Of a DNA stretch of 43,378 nt, positions 9,279-17,787 are shown piece by piece. The translations under genes were made by a program, and so were the position numbers. How positions within the stretch are numbered: the first letter of the stretch is position 1; each line of letters opens with the position of its first letter. This DNA comes from an uncultured Clostridium sp. (GTDB lineage: Bacteria > Bacillota_I > Bacilli_A > Acholeplasmatales > Anaeroplasmataceae), in assembly GCA_946540005.1 (NCBI GenBank), contig CAMNHY010000009.1, positions 1-43,378 of the forward strand, in the 5' to 3' direction. Under the pieces are notes generated by a model. It had not been told where the DNA came from. It saw only the letters and a list, made by a program, of their open reading frames with translations, and did no database searches.

Positions 9279-10199
9279 CTATTCATTCTTTTTGTGAGCC
9301 CTAGGATGGCTTGCCATATACTCTGATTTCATCTTTTCAACTGAAACGTGAGTATATATTTGAGTTGTTGATAAACTCTCATGTCCTAAAAGTTCTTGAA
9401 CACTTCTTAAATCAGCACCATGATCTAACATAGATGTTGCAAAAGAATGTCTTAACATATGAGGTGTAATATGGTATGTCTCACCTGCATTTTCTATAAT
9501 ATCATTTAATATAACTCTAACACCTCTTGGTGTAAGACTTGTACCATTTTTATTTAAAAAAACATTTCTATTATCAATATCAGAACTTTTTCTTAATAAT
9601 GATAATCTTTCATTAGCTAAATAATGCTTCAAATCTTTAACTAAATCATCAAACATTATTACTAATCTATCTTTAGAACCTTTACCAAATATCTTTATAG
9701 TCGAATCAGCAAAATTAATATCTTTAATTTGCATATTGCATAATTCACTTACACGAAGTCCACATCCATATAAGACTTCTAAAATAACATAATTTCTAAA
9801 GCCTAATACAGTATTTACATCGATTGAATCAAATAGATGTTTTAATTCTGGTTCTTTAAGTACCTGTGGCAATCTCTTTTCTTTTTTTATAGCTTCAACA
9901 TTATCAAAAAAGTTTTCTCTGACAAGTTCTTCTTTTAATAAATATTTATAAAATGAATGAAGACTAGATATTTTTCTATCAATACTTGTAATGCTTAATT
10001 TCTTATATCTTAAGCTAGATTTAAAATTTTGAGCAACCCTGTCTCTTATATGTAATAAGTCAGGAGCCATCTTTTCTTCTTTTATAAATTTTTTAAAATC
10101 TAAAATGTCTTCTTTATAACTTTTAATAGTATTTGAAGAATAATTTTTAACTGCAAGTAAATAATCAAGGTACTTTTCAATTACCTCGTCATCACTCAT
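9279..10199 (-). CDS. xerC: Tyrosine recombinase XerC (CodV type)
   Basis: Site-specific recombinase that resolves chromosome dimers at dif. Numbered from the upstream TTG at 10205, the catalytic residues are R151 (CGLRVSEL), K175 (GKGSKDR), H249 and R252 (HMLRHSFAT), H275 (LLGHE) and nucleophile Y284; subtract two for the ATG start used here. The N-terminal SAM-like core-binding domain covers about the first 90 residues. The ATG at 10199 overlaps the TGA of trmFO by eight bases (ATGAGTGA). Adjacency to trmFO is the classic Bacilli gid-codV arrangement, so this is the housekeeping Xer protein, not a phage integrase. The clpQY-codY genes that often follow are absent. Confidence 0.93.
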   Translation of the reverse strand: MSDDEVIEKYLDYLLAVKNYSSNTIKSYKEDILDFKKFIKEEKMAPDLLHIRDRVAQNFKSSLRYKKLSITSIDRKISSLHSFYKYLLKEELVRENFFDNVEAIKKEKRLPQVLKEPELKHLFDSIDVNTVLGFRNYVILEVLYGCGLRVSELCNMQIKDINFADSTIKIFGKGSKDRLVIMFDDLVKDLKHYLANERLSLLRKSSDIDNRNVFLNKNGTSLTPRGVRVILNDIIENAGETYHITPHMLRHSFATSMLDHGADLRSVQELLGHESLSTTQIYTHVSVEKMKSEYMASHPRAHKKNE

Positions 10200-11550
10200 G
10201 TTCAATAAATTCCTTCGCTTTCTTTATATCTTCTAAAGCTCTTTCACCATATAATCTCTTTCTATCTTTCTTAGAATGCTTGAAATTTAGATCTTCCATA
10301 ATACCAAAATTAGCATTCATAGGTTCAAATCCATCTTTAGAGGCATGAGTTATATAATAAGCTTCAGCTCCCATTGCGGTTGTTCGTGGGAATGTATATA
10401 ATTCTTTGTGATTTAAATATCTAAACATGTTGATTGCTGCAACTAATCCTGATGCAGCAGATTCAACATATCCTTCAACTCCTGATAATTGCCCTGCAAA
10501 GAAAATATTTGGATATTTCTTCGTTTGGAATGTAGCATTAGAATTTAATATTTGAGGTGCATTAATAAAGCTGTTTCTATGCATTACTCCATATTTTGCA
10601 AATCTAGCATTTTCTAAACCTGGAATCATAGAAAACACTCTTTTTTGTTCAGGATATTTTAAATGAGTTTGGAATCCAACTAAATTATACATTGTCTTAG
10701 CCGCATCATCTTGTCTAAGCTGTACAACTGCATAAGGAGTTGTGCCATCAGGTTTTCTTAATCCTACCGGTTTTAGTGGACCAAATAATAATGTTTGCGG
10801 TCCTCTTTTAGCCATGATTTCAACTGGCATACAACCTTCAAAAACTTTAACTTCGTCATTTGGATTATTTCTATTATCTTTTTCAACTGTACCAGGAATA
10901 TCTTCAAAATCATGAGGAATTACACCTTCAGCAGTAATTAATGCCTCATAAAACTTTTCAAATTCCTCTTTAGTCATAGGACAGTTATAATAACTAGCTT
11001 CTCCTTTATCATATCTACTCTTTAAATAAACTTTTGAATAATCTAAAGAATCTGCATATACGATAGGTGCCGCAGCATCATAGAAATGGAAATTATCACT
11101 ATCAAACATCTTAATAATATTATTTGCAAGTTCGTTTGCAGTTAAAGGTCCTGTTGCAATAATAGTAGGAACACTTGGATCAATTTCTTCTATTTCTTCA
11201 TAATGGATAGTAATGTTTTTGTTGTTCTTAATTTCTCTAGTAATATAATCAGAAAAGCCTTCTCTATCAACTGCTAATGCTCCTCCTGCCTCAACTTTAT
11301 TACTTCTTGCAGCTTTCATAATTAATGAACCAAATTCTTCCATTTCACGCTTCATTATTCCTACTGCATTTTCAATTGAATCAGCACGAAGTGAATTTGA
11401 ACAAACTAATTCACCAAATTTATCTGTTTTATGAGCTGGAGTCATTTTAATTGGTCTCATTTCATATAAATCAACAAGAACACCATGATTTGCTAAATAA
11501 TATGCAGCTTCACATCCAGCTAATCCTGCTCCGATAATTTTAACTTTCAT
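10192..11550 (-). CDS. trmFO: FAD/folate-dependent tRNA (m5U54) methyltransferase TrmFO
   Basis: Methylates U54 in the T loop of tRNA using methylenetetrahydrofolate and FAD. The N-terminal FAD motif [10 protein letters not shown] lies at residues 7-16. Both cysteines important for catalysis in the family are present: C50 in [11 protein letters not shown] and C240 in [24 protein letters not shown] near the C-terminal third completes the FAD domain. Length 452 is slightly above average. It starts 7 bases after ung and its end overlaps xerC. It ends in TGA, which confirms that TGA is a stop here. Confidence 0.95.
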   Translation of the reverse strand: MKVKIIGAGLAGCEAAYYLANHGVLVDLYEMRPIKMTPAHKTDKFGELVCSNSLRADSIENAVGIMKREMEEFGSLIMKAARSNKVEAGGALAVDREGFSDYITREIKNNKNITIHYEEIEEIDPSVPTIIATGPLTANELANNIIKMFDSDNFHFYDAAAPIVYADSLDYSKVYLKSRYDKGEASYYNCPMTKEEFEKFYEALITAEGVIPHDFEDIPGTVEKDNRNNPNDEVKVFEGCMPVEIMAKRGPQTLLFGPLKPVGLRKPDGTTPYAVVQLRQDDAAKTMYNLVGFQTHLKYPEQKRVFSMIPGLENARFAKYGVMHRNSFINAPQILNSNATFQTKKYPNIFFAGQLSGVEGYVESAASGLVAAINMFRYLNHKELYTFPRTTAMGAEAYYITHASKDGFEPMNANFGIMEDLNFKHSKKDRKRLYGERALEDIKKAKEFIEHE

Positions 11551-11557
11551 AATACAC

Positions 11558-12205
11558 CTATTTTACCCACTTAATTTCTTCAACACCTTTTTCTTTCAAG
11601 AAATTATTAGTTCTTGAAAAAGGTTTACTGTCAAAGAAACCTCTATAACTTGATAGAGGTGAAGGGTGAGCACTTTCTATAATTAAATGATTTGGATTTG
11701 TAATATATTTTCTTTTACTTCTAGCATTACTACCCCATAAAATAAATACAATTGGATTGTTATTTTTATCTAATTCTTTTATTACATTATCAGTAAATGT
11801 TTCCCAACCAAATTTTGCATGGCTATTAGCTTCATGTATTCTAACAGTTAAAGTTGTATTTAATAATAAAACACCTTGTTTAGCTAAATAATCCAGATTA
11901 CCATCTTGATTAACTTTAACACCTAAATCAGTTTCCATTTCTTTATATATGTTTACTAGTGAAGGAGGAAGCTTATCACATAAAACACTGAAAGCCAATC
12001 CATGTGCTTGATTAGGTTCATGATATGGATCTTGACCTAATATTACAACTTTAATATCTTCATATTTTGTTAATTCAAATGCTCTATATATATTTTCTTT
12101 TAAAGGAAAGCATATATTAGTATCATATTCTTTATTAACATATTCCATTAATTTTTTAAAATATTCTTTTTTAGATTCATTTTCAATAAAAATATTCCAA
12201 TTCAT
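11558..12205 (-). CDS. ung: Uracil-DNA glycosylase, family 1
   Basis: Removes uracil from DNA in base excision repair. The catalytic water-activating motif [18 protein letters not shown] starts at residue 57 with D59. LLNTTLTV is the uracil-recognition strand and HPSPLS near residue 180 is the minor-groove intercalation loop with the catalytic His. Length 215 is typical of family 1. It is the first gene of ung-trmFO-xerC, preceded by the gap terminator and by a TATAAT at 12231-12236. Confidence 0.96.
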   Translation of the reverse strand: MNWNIFIENESKKEYFKKLMEYVNKEYDTNICFPLKENIYRAFELTKYEDIKVVILGQDPYHEPNQAHGLAFSVLCDKLPPSLVNIYKEMETDLGVKVNQDGNLDYLAKQGVLLLNTTLTVRIHEANSHAKFGWETFTDNVIKELDKNNNPIVFILWGSNARSKRKYITNPNHLIIESAHPSPLSSYRGFFDSKPFSRTNNFLKEKGVEEIKWVK

Positions 12206-12230
12206 ATTTAATTACCTTTTATATACATCT

Positions 12231-12236
12231 ATTATA
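12231..12236 (-). promoter_or_regulatory. Candidate -10 element for ung-trmFO-xerC
   Basis: Perfect TATAAT on the minus strand 26 bases before the ung start and just after the gap terminator. No good -35 is seen at 17 bases. Confidence 0.4.
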
Positions 12237-12255
12237 TTTTATTACAAGAAAAATT

Positions 12256-12289
12256 AAAAGAAAAAGAGTTTCACTTTAAAATGAAACTC
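12256..12289 (-). terminator. Intrinsic terminator after gap
   Basis: Minus strand GAGTTTCA/TGAAACTC stem (arms 12282-12289 and 12266-12273), then TTTTTCTTTT. It lies 22 bases beyond the gap stop. Confidence 0.88.
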
Positions 12290-12311
12290 CTTATTAAGTA
12301 TTTTAATTAAA

Positions 12312-13352
12312 TTACTTTAATTCAGCGAAATACTTAATTGTTCTAACCATTTGGCTAGTATATGAATTCTCGTTGTCATACCATGAAACAACTTGAACTT
12401 GATATCTACCATTACCTAATGGTAATACCATTGTTTGAGTAGCATCGAATAATGAACCATAACGCATACCGATAACGTCTGAAGAAACGATTGGATCTTC
12501 ATTGTAACCGAATGTTTCTGGATCTGAAGCAGCCTTCATTGCAGCATTGATTGAATCAACAGTAACTTCCTTATCGCTGTTTACAACTGCAATAAGAATA
12601 GTTGTTGAACCAGTAGGAACTGGAACACGTTGAGCTGCACCAATTAACTTACCATTTAATTCTGGTAATACAAGACCGATAGCCTTTGCAGCACCTGAAG
12701 AAGCAGGAGTAATGTTAGCTGCACCAGCACGAGCTCTTCTTAAATCACCCTTACGGTGTGGTCCATCAAGGATCATTTGGTCACCTGTATAAGCGTGAAT
12801 TGTAGTCATAATACCTGACTCAATTGGAGCAAAGTCATTTAAAGCCTTTGCCATTGGAGCTAAGCAGTTAGTTGTGCATGAAGCTGCTGAAATGATTTGG
12901 TCATCAGCAGTTAATGTTTCATTGTTTACATTGTAAACGATTGTCTTTACATCATTACCAGCTGGAGCTGAAATAACAACCTTCTTAGCACCTGCATTAA
13001 TGTGTGCCATAGCTTTTTCTTTCTTTGTATAGAATCCAGTACATTCAAGAACTACATCTACACCAAGCTTACCCCAAGGTAAGTTATTAGCATCTGGTTC
13101 TGCATAAATAGTAATTGTCTTACCATCTACAGTAATTGTACCCTTTTCATCATCACCTACAACAGTGTGCTTGTTTTCACCGATGAAACCAGCATATCCA
13201 CCTTGTGCAGTGTCATACTTTAATAAATTAGCAAGCATTGATGGCTTAGTTAAGTCATTGATTGCTACAACATCATAACCTTCAGCACCAAACATTTGTC
13301 TGAAAGCTAAACGTCCAATACGTCCAAAACCGTTAATTGCAACTTTAACCAT
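12312..13352 (-). CDS. gap: Glyceraldehyde-3-phosphate dehydrogenase, type I
   Basis: Glycolytic enzyme oxidising glyceraldehyde 3-phosphate to 1,3-bisphosphoglycerate with NAD. The Rossmann motif NGFGRIGR is at residues 7-14 and the Asp of INDL (residue 33) favours NAD. The catalytic loop [10 protein letters not shown] has nucleophile C159, and the partner His is in [10 protein letters not shown] near 186. [19 protein letters not shown] binds inorganic phosphate. Length 346 is slightly above the usual 330-340. It stands alone with its own promoter (13392-13420), a strong ribosome binding site (AGGAGGAA) and terminator, as expected for a highly expressed gene. Confidence 0.97.
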   Translation of the reverse strand: MVKVAINGFGRIGRLAFRQMFGAEGYDVVAINDLTKPSMLANLLKYDTAQGGYAGFIGENKHTVVGDDEKGTITVDGKTITIYAEPDANNLPWGKLGVDVVLECTGFYTKKEKAMAHINAGAKKVVISAPAGNDVKTIVYNVNNETLTADDQIISAASCTTNCLAPMAKALNDFAPIESGIMTTIHAYTGDQMILDGPHRKGDLRRARAGAANITPASSGAAKAIGLVLPELNGKLIGAAQRVPVPTGSTTILIAVVNSDKEVTVDSINAAMKAASDPETFGYNEDPIVSSDVIGMRYGSLFDATQTMVLPLGNGRYQVQVVSWYDNENSYTSQMVRTIKYFAELK

Positions 13353-13391
13353 AGTTAAATTCCTCCTATATATTGCATTTTTACCGAATAT

Positions 13392-13420
13392 ATTTTAATA
13401 CTTTTACATAATATTTTCAA
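13392..13420 (-). promoter_or_regulatory. Promoter of gap
   Basis: Minus strand TTGAAA (13415-13420), 17-base spacer, TAAAAT (13392-13397). It sits between the end of nadK and gap. Confidence 0.65.
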
Positions 13421-13436
13421 TATATTTAACATCGTA

Positions 13437-14210
13437 TTAAATGAAATTTTTCTTTACTCTTTCAAGATATTGAATACCTCTATTTATAAGTCTAGCTTTT
13501 TTATTAGATAGTTTTAAGTTAATTGATTTAAAATCTTTAAAACTTAAGCTTTTAGAATCAGCAGTAATCCAAATTTCATTATTCCATTCACTAGATAGGC
13601 AACAAACATCTTCTTTGCCTAAAATTAAAGGGCTAGATAATGTATGATATAAATTTGAATTAATACTTGCTATTTCTGTCATTTGATAAACTTCAAGGCT
13701 AGGTTTAATAACTGCACCATGTAAAGATTTATTATATCCTGTAGAACCAGTAGGTGTAGAAAGACACATACCTGTTCCTCTATAATGTTCAAAATGCATG
13801 TTATTGATATAAACATCTAATATTAAAGTTCTTCTAGGATTTAAAATAGTTACTTCATTAAGCGCATATCCACATACATTTTCACCAGATAATGTATTTA
13901 TAGAGTATTCTATCAAATTCAAATTATCGTAAGTAAAATTCTTTTTATTAACGAAAGATATAAATTCATCAAATTCATTTATATTAAAGCTTGAAAAAAA
14001 TCCTAAATGTCCCGCATTATATGCAATAAAATAAATATTTTCTAATTTATCATCATATTTATGAATTGCTTGTAATGTAGTACCATCTCCACCTACAGTA
14101 ATAACTAATTCAGGATTTTCCTCATCATAATCAAAACTTAAAATATTTTTTATTTTAGAAGCTATTAATTTACAATCTTCATCTTCTTTTGAAATTATTG
14201 CGTATTTCAT
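13437..14210 (-). CDS. nadK: NAD kinase
   Basis: Phosphorylates NAD to NADP. The GGDGT motif is in VITVGGDGTTLQAI near residues 40-53, and NAGHLGF, NEVTILNPRR and LSTPTGSTGYNKSLHGAV are the other family blocks. I place the start at the ATG at 14210 (MKYAIIS, 257 residues), because GGTGAT six bases before it is a good ribosome binding site and the GTG at 14222 is part of that site. The gene is transcribed divergently from the CYTH-domain gene at 14297; in Bacillus both occur in the same yjbK-yjbN neighbourhood. Confidence 0.94.
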   Translation of the reverse strand: MKYAIISKEDEDCKLIASKIKNILSFDYDEENPELVITVGGDGTTLQAIHKYDDKLENIYFIAYNAGHLGFFSSFNINEFDEFISFVNKKNFTYDNLNLIEYSINTLSGENVCGYALNEVTILNPRRTLILDVYINNMHFEHYRGTGMCLSTPTGSTGYNKSLHGAVIKPSLEVYQMTEIASINSNLYHTLSSPLILGKEDVCCLSSEWNNEIWITADSKSLSFKDFKSINLKLSNKKARLINRGIQYLERVKKNFI

Positions 14211-14245
14211 AATAATCACCACTTATGTTAATTTTACCATATTAC

Positions 14246-14274
14246 TTGATTTTTATCTATAAATATATGATAAT
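14246..14274 (+). promoter_or_regulatory. Promoter of CYTH-domain gene
   Basis: TTGATT (14246-14251), 17-base spacer, GATAAT (14269-14274) on the plus strand, 22 bases before the start codon. Confidence 0.55.
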
Positions 14275-14296
14275 GAGCCTAGAAAGAGTGGATATT

Positions 14297-14839
14297 ATGA
14301 TTAGTCATTTAGAAATTGAATTCAAAACTTTAATTGATGAAAAAACATATAATAATTTATTAAAAGAGTTTAATTTATTAGATAAAACATTCGTACAAAC
14401 AAATTATTATTTTGATACAAAAAATTACGATTTAATGGATAAAAAAACAGTTCTAAGAATAAGAAAAAAAGATCAATATAAATTGACCAAAAAAGAAAAA
14501 AATGAGTTAGGCAATCAAGAAACTAGTATTTATTTAACTGATGAAGAAGCTAATAAAATGCTTAAAAATGGATTTGATGCAAATATTATTAGCGAAGATT
14601 GTTATGTTAATTTAGTTACATCACTAAAAACTACAAGAACTAAAACTAATTATAAAAATGGAATAATCTTCTTTGATAAATCCGAATATAACGGAATTAC
14701 TGATTATGAAATAGAATATGAAGCATTAGATTATGAAGAAGGAAAAAAAGATTTCATAGAGTTTCTAAAACTTCATAATATCTTAGAAAAAACTCCAGTT
14801 TCGAAATCAAAAAGAGCTTTTAACTCTTTAAAAAAATAA
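14297..14839 (+). CDS. CYTH-domain protein (YjbK-like, triphosphate tunnel fold)
   Basis: A 180-residue protein of the CYTH/triphosphate tunnel metalloenzyme superfamily. The signature EIEFKTLI at the N-terminus, TNYYFDT near residue 33, the basic strand TVLRIRKKDQYKLTKKEK and the acidic YEIEYEALDYEEGKKDF fit a polyphosphate- or triphosphate-binding barrel lined with Lys, Arg and Glu. I start it at the ATG at 14297, after AGAGTGGAT, because the upstream in-frame ATG at 14225 gives an unrelated hydrophobic extension. The Bacillus homologue YjbK lies near nadK. Substrate unknown; inorganic triphosphatase activity is possible. Confidence 0.85.
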   Translation: MISHLEIEFKTLIDEKTYNNLLKEFNLLDKTFVQTNYYFDTKNYDLMDKKTVLRIRKKDQYKLTKKEKNELGNQETSIYLTDEEANKMLKNGFDANIISEDCYVNLVTSLKTTRTKTNYKNGIIFFDKSEYNGITDYEIEYEALDYEEGKKDFIEFLKLHNILEKTPVSKSKRAFNSLKK

Positions 14840-14850
14840 TAAAATTTACT

Positions 14851-14881
14851 GTACTACTTATTTTAAAGTAGTACTTTTTTA
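14851..14881 (+). terminator. Terminator of CYTH gene
   Basis: Plus strand GTACTACTT/AAGTAGTAC stem (14851-14859 and 14866-14874) followed by seven Ts. Confidence 0.88.
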
Positions 14882-14883
14882 AT

Positions 14884-14909
14884 AAAAAAACTGTATCATT
14901 AAGATACAG
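14884..14909 (-). terminator. Terminator of spx-like gene
   Basis: Minus strand CTGTATC/GATACAG stem (arms 14903-14909 and 14891-14897) followed by seven Ts. It lies back to back with the plus-strand terminator of the convergent CYTH gene. Confidence 0.88.
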
Positions 14910-14920
14910 CTTTATTAATT

Positions 14921-15364
14921 CTATTTATTCTTTTTTAACCCATGTAGTTGTGTAACTAAAGCTTTTTCATATTCGCAGTCTTTACAATCACCACAACTAA
15001 ATAAATTTCTTAATTCTCTAGGAATAAAAACTCTAATATCGTCATCATTATATCCTATTTGAATTTTATTATCATCAATGATGATAGGTCTTCTTAAAAT
15101 GCTTGGATTGTCAATGATAAGCTGTTCAAGCTCACTGGTCTTCATTGAATCAAGATCAAGATCATTTTCAGTAAACACTTTTGAACGAGTGGAAATAATA
15201 TCATCATAACCATTTTCAGTATTCTTAAGTATCTTTCTAAGATCCTTAATTGTAAGTCGTTCAGTAAAAATGTTTTTTTCCTTAAATGGAATATTGTGTT
15301 CTTTCATCCAGGCTATGGCTTTTCTACAAGATGAACAACTACTAGTAGTATAAATTGTTACCAT
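14921..15364 (-). CDS. spx: Spx-family regulator with C-terminal cysteine extension
   Basis: Thioredoxin-fold ArsC/Spx family protein; Spx binds the RNA polymerase alpha C-terminal domain and redirects transcription under thiol stress. The redox switch CSSC is at residues 10-13, the alpha-contact Gly is retained at 52 (ENGYDDIISTRSKVF), and LRRPIIID (90-97) and GYNDDDIRVFIPRELR are Spx hallmarks. The protein is 147 residues against about 131 in Bacillus. Instead of the LAN end recognised by ClpXP it has SCGDCKDCEYE with Cys at 124, 127 and 130, then QLHGLKKNK. It is a single-gene unit with an extended -10 promoter and its own terminator. Confidence 0.88.
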   Translation of the reverse strand: MVTIYTTSSCSSCRKAIAWMKEHNIPFKEKNIFTERLTIKDLRKILKNTENGYDDIISTRSKVFTENDLDLDSMKTSELEQLIIDNPSILRRPIIIDDNKIQIGYNDDDIRVFIPRELRNLFSCGDCKDCEYEKALVTQLHGLKKNK

Positions 15365-15384
15365 ATTATCACCCTTTCGATAAT

Positions 15385-15413
15385 ATTATATCAAATATTA
15401 AATTATTTTTAAA
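15385..15413 (-). promoter_or_regulatory. Promoter of spx
   Basis: Minus strand TTTAAA (15408-15413), 17-base spacer, TGATATAAT, i.e. an extended -10 with TATAAT at 15385-15390. Confidence 0.6.
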
Positions 15414-15434
15414 TAAAAATTACCATCTTTGATA

Positions 15435-15465
15435 TAAAAAGAAAACACTAGTCACCGACTAGTGT
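15435..15465 (-). terminator. Terminator of the opp/membrane-protein operon
   Basis: Minus strand ACACTAGTC/GACTAGTGT nine-base-pair stem (arms 15457-15465 and 15445-15453) with a three-base loop, then TTTCTTTTT. The TAG stop of the upstream gene (15459-15461) lies within the first arm. Confidence 0.88.
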
Positions 15466-15959
15466 AATCTATAATTATCATTATTAATTTTAACAAATTG
15501 AATTACATTTAAAATAGCAATTACAAATGAGATTGTACTTGTAACATATGCACCATATAACAATTTATATTTATTATTATTTCTTGCTACAAGCTCAAAA
15601 TCAGCATCTGCAATATGCGTAAAACTTATTTTAAACAAAGTAAATATTGTTATAAATAAAGAAATGCATAATAAGATAATTAATATTTGTTTGTAATATT
15701 TTTGAAAATATTTAAATATTGATAATATACTAATTATAAAACCAGCTAATATCAATAATATTACAAGTATATTCATGAATGAAAATTGTAAGAAATATGT
15801 TACTGTTCCATGATCAAATATTGGAAAACCTGCAGCATTAAATGCACTAAACTTTGTATTTAAGCCTACATCAATATTTGGCATAAACAATGTTAAAAAT
15901 AATACTAAATATAAAATACTATAAATTATAGAAAATATTAAATTGTTATACTTCTTCAT
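15459..15959 (-). CDS. Small integral membrane protein, four helices, unknown function
   Basis: A 166-residue protein with about four transmembrane segments (near residues 8-28, 60-85, 95-115 and 135-155) and a short outside loop NIDVGLNTKFSAFNAAG after the first. I start it at the ATG at 15959, preceded by GGGGTGGAAG; a longer frame to 16037 only adds sequence overlapping the upstream gene. It follows the 137-residue membrane gene by 11 bases and is the last gene of the opp run. I do not recognise a family. Its position hints at a role tied to peptide uptake, but that is context only. Confidence 0.7.
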   Translation of the reverse strand: MKKYNNLIFSIIYSILYLVLFLTLFMPNIDVGLNTKFSAFNAAGFPIFDHGTVTYFLQFSFMNILVILLILAGFIISILSIFKYFQKYYKQILIILLCISLFITIFTLFKISFTHIADADFELVARNNNKYKLLYGAYVTSTISFVIAILNVIQFVKINNDNYRLH

Positions 15960-15970
15960 ACTTCCACCCC

Positions 15971-16384
15971 TTAAATAATACTTGAAAAAATTAATCCTAT
16001 TCCAACTAATACAATTCCAACAATAATTAAATGCCAAATATAAATTTGTTCATCAGCAGGATGCTTGATTAATTTATATTCAGAATAACTATATGGATAT
16101 TTAACTTTTCTAAATAAAGTAGAAAAGACTTGCTTAGTAGTATATGAAATAGCATCGAAAGCTCCTTCACTACTTGTCCAATAAATAACTCCTGAAGCGA
16201 TTGAAAATAAACCAGAAACTTCAAATGCATTTGAAGTAAAAAGTTTCCAATGTTTAGCTAGATCAAATGCTAATCCGCTCTTTTCATCTATATTTTTATT
16301 AATTGCATATTGGAAAATCCAAAATAGAAAAGCTAAAAATATAAAAATACTTGAAGTTATTAAATAAAGTTTCCACTTTTTCAT
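15971..16384 (-). CDS. Small membrane protein, possibly DUF3899-like
   Basis: A 137-residue protein with three predicted membrane helices: near residues 6-26, 52-72 and 116-136. The central stretch IYWTSSEGAFDAISYTTKQ resembles the EGxFDxxxY pattern of small Bacillota membrane proteins grouped as DUF3899; I recall this similarity without being able to search. It starts 18 bases after the oppF-like gene and is followed after 11 bases by another membrane protein. Both appear to be accessory genes of the peptide transporter operon. Function unknown. Confidence 0.7.
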   Translation of the reverse strand: MKKWKLYLITSSIFIFLAFLFWIFQYAINKNIDEKSGLAFDLAKHWKLFTSNAFEVSGLFSIASGVIYWTSSEGAFDAISYTTKQVFSTLFRKVKYPYSYSEYKLIKHPADEQIYIWHLIIVGIVLVGIGLIFSSII

Positions 16385-16402
16385 GAAGTCACCTCGTTTA
16401 AA

Positions 16403-17776
16403 TTAATCTTTTTTTGAATCAATTGCTTCAATTTCTTTTAAATAACGTTGTTCCTCATCATCATTGCATGATACAAAATGACCTGGAATAACTTCTCTAA
16501 ATGAAGGCTTTTGAACAGAATAATCGTGTGCAACTACAGGATTGTAGGTAATACGAACTCTATGTTTCTCATAGTGTGGATCTGGATAAGGAATTGCAGA
16601 TAATAATGACTTTGTATATGGGTGTAATGGATGCTTAAATAATTCTTCTGAAGTAGTTAATTCTACCATGTTACCAAAATACATAACAGCAATTCTATCA
16701 CAGAAATATTTAACAACTGATAAGTCATGGGCAATGAAAATAATTGTAAGGCCTAACTTATGTCTTAAATCATCTAATAGATTAATAACTTGTGCTTTAA
16801 TAGAAACGTCAAGAGCTGAGATAGGTTCATCAGCAATGATTAATTCTGGATCCATAATTAATGCACGAGCAATACCAATTCTTTGACGTTGTCCACCTGA
16901 GAATTCATGTGGATAACGTGATGCATGTTCAGGAACAAGACCTACAGTTTCAAGAGCCTCATTAACTCTCTTTGTGATGTATTCTTGATCTCTAACACCC
17001 TTAATTACTAAACCTTCAGAGATAATTTCTCTTACAGTCATACGAGGGTCAAGACAAGCAATTGGGTCTTGGTAAATCATTTGAATCTTTGTTACAAGCT
17101 TATCATGCTTTGCAATACGTAATTCTGACTTATATTGACCTTTCAATTCTTTATAAGCTTTAATATCTTCTTCATTACCAGATTGAGCTTTAGCTTTAGC
17201 TGCATCTAGTAAAGGTAAGAATTTTTCATTACATTTAGCAATTTGTTCATTTTGATAAATCTTATCGCAATATTTATGATCAAATTTAGCTTTCTTGATA
17301 ATTGCAGTTTGCTCTTCTACAACAGCTTTAATGTGTTCTCTTACATGTTGAATTTTGATATTATATTCATTATGTAAACGAATTTTTTCTGCTTTACAAG
17401 CATCTACATCATCTGAATTAGCATGCTCAAATTCGTTGTAAAGATCAAGACATTCCTTATGAAGTCTCTTAATTTCAGCATTACCACGAATTCTAGTATA
17501 CTTAATTTCTTTTTCATTCCAACGTGTACCAGCAGCAATTCTGTGGCCTTGGAAATGAACATTACCTGAAGTGATATCATAAAGTTTAATAATAGATCTA
17601 CCTGTAGTAGTCTTACCACAACCAGATTCACCTACGATACCAAAAACTTCACCTTTACGAACTTCAAATGTAACATCATGAACAGCTTTTAATTTACCTT
17701 CACCTAATTTGAAGTATTGTTTTAAATGCGAAACACGAAGGATAGTTTCAGCATTTTCAAATTTATCAACAACCAT
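16403..17776 (-). CDS. oppF: Oligopeptide ABC transporter ATPase (OppF type) with coiled-coil insertion
   Basis: ATP-binding subunit of the peptide importer. The Walker A GESGCGKT is at residues 49-56, the Q-loop Gln at 236 (MIYQDP), signature SGGQRQR at 293-299, Walker B LIIADEP at 312-318, and the OppF-type C-terminal region with HPYTKSLLSAIP follows. Between Walker A and the Q-loop lies an insertion of about 130-145 residues (roughly 85-228), rich in Lys, Glu and Ala and predicted to be coiled coil, making the protein 457 residues against about 310-330. Insertions in Opp ATPases are known in mycoplasmas. It follows oppD by 11 bases. All ATPase motifs are intact, so it should be functional. 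Confidence 0.93.
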   Translation of the reverse strand: MVVDKFENAETILRVSHLKQYFKLGEGKLKAVHDVTFEVRKGEVFGIVGESGCGKTTTGRSIIKLYDITSGNVHFQGHRIAAGTRWNEKEIKYTRIRGNAEIKRLHKECLDLYNEFEHANSDDVDACKAEKIRLHNEYNIKIQHVREHIKAVVEEQTAIIKKAKFDHKYCDKIYQNEQIAKCNEKFLPLLDAAKAKAQSGNEEDIKAYKELKGQYKSELRIAKHDKLVTKIQMIYQDPIACLDPRMTVREIISEGLVIKGVRDQEYITKRVNEALETVGLVPEHASRYPHEFSGGQRQRIGIARALIMDPELIIADEPISALDVSIKAQVINLLDDLRHKLGLTIIFIAHDLSVVKYFCDRIAVMYFGNMVELTTSEELFKHPLHPYTKSLLSAIPYPDPHYEKHRVRITYNPVVAHDYSVQKPSFREVIPGHFVSCNDDEEQRYLKEIEAIDSKKD

Positions 17777-17787
17777 AAACTAACCTC

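Noticed and set aside
9279-10199. Phage or integron integrase
   Set aside because: Overlap with trmFO and the full Xer residue set point to the chromosomal dimer-resolution recombinase; no attachment repeats or cargo are seen.
15960-16037. N-terminal extension of the four-helix membrane protein
   Set aside because: It lies inside the preceding gene in another frame; GGGGTGG points to the ATG at 15959.
16668-16886. Plus-strand open frame inside oppF and similar short frames at 17404, 23619, 23905, 24746, 27532, 39705 and 41717
   Set aside because: All lie inside well-supported genes in other frames, without ribosome binding sites or recognisable domains.
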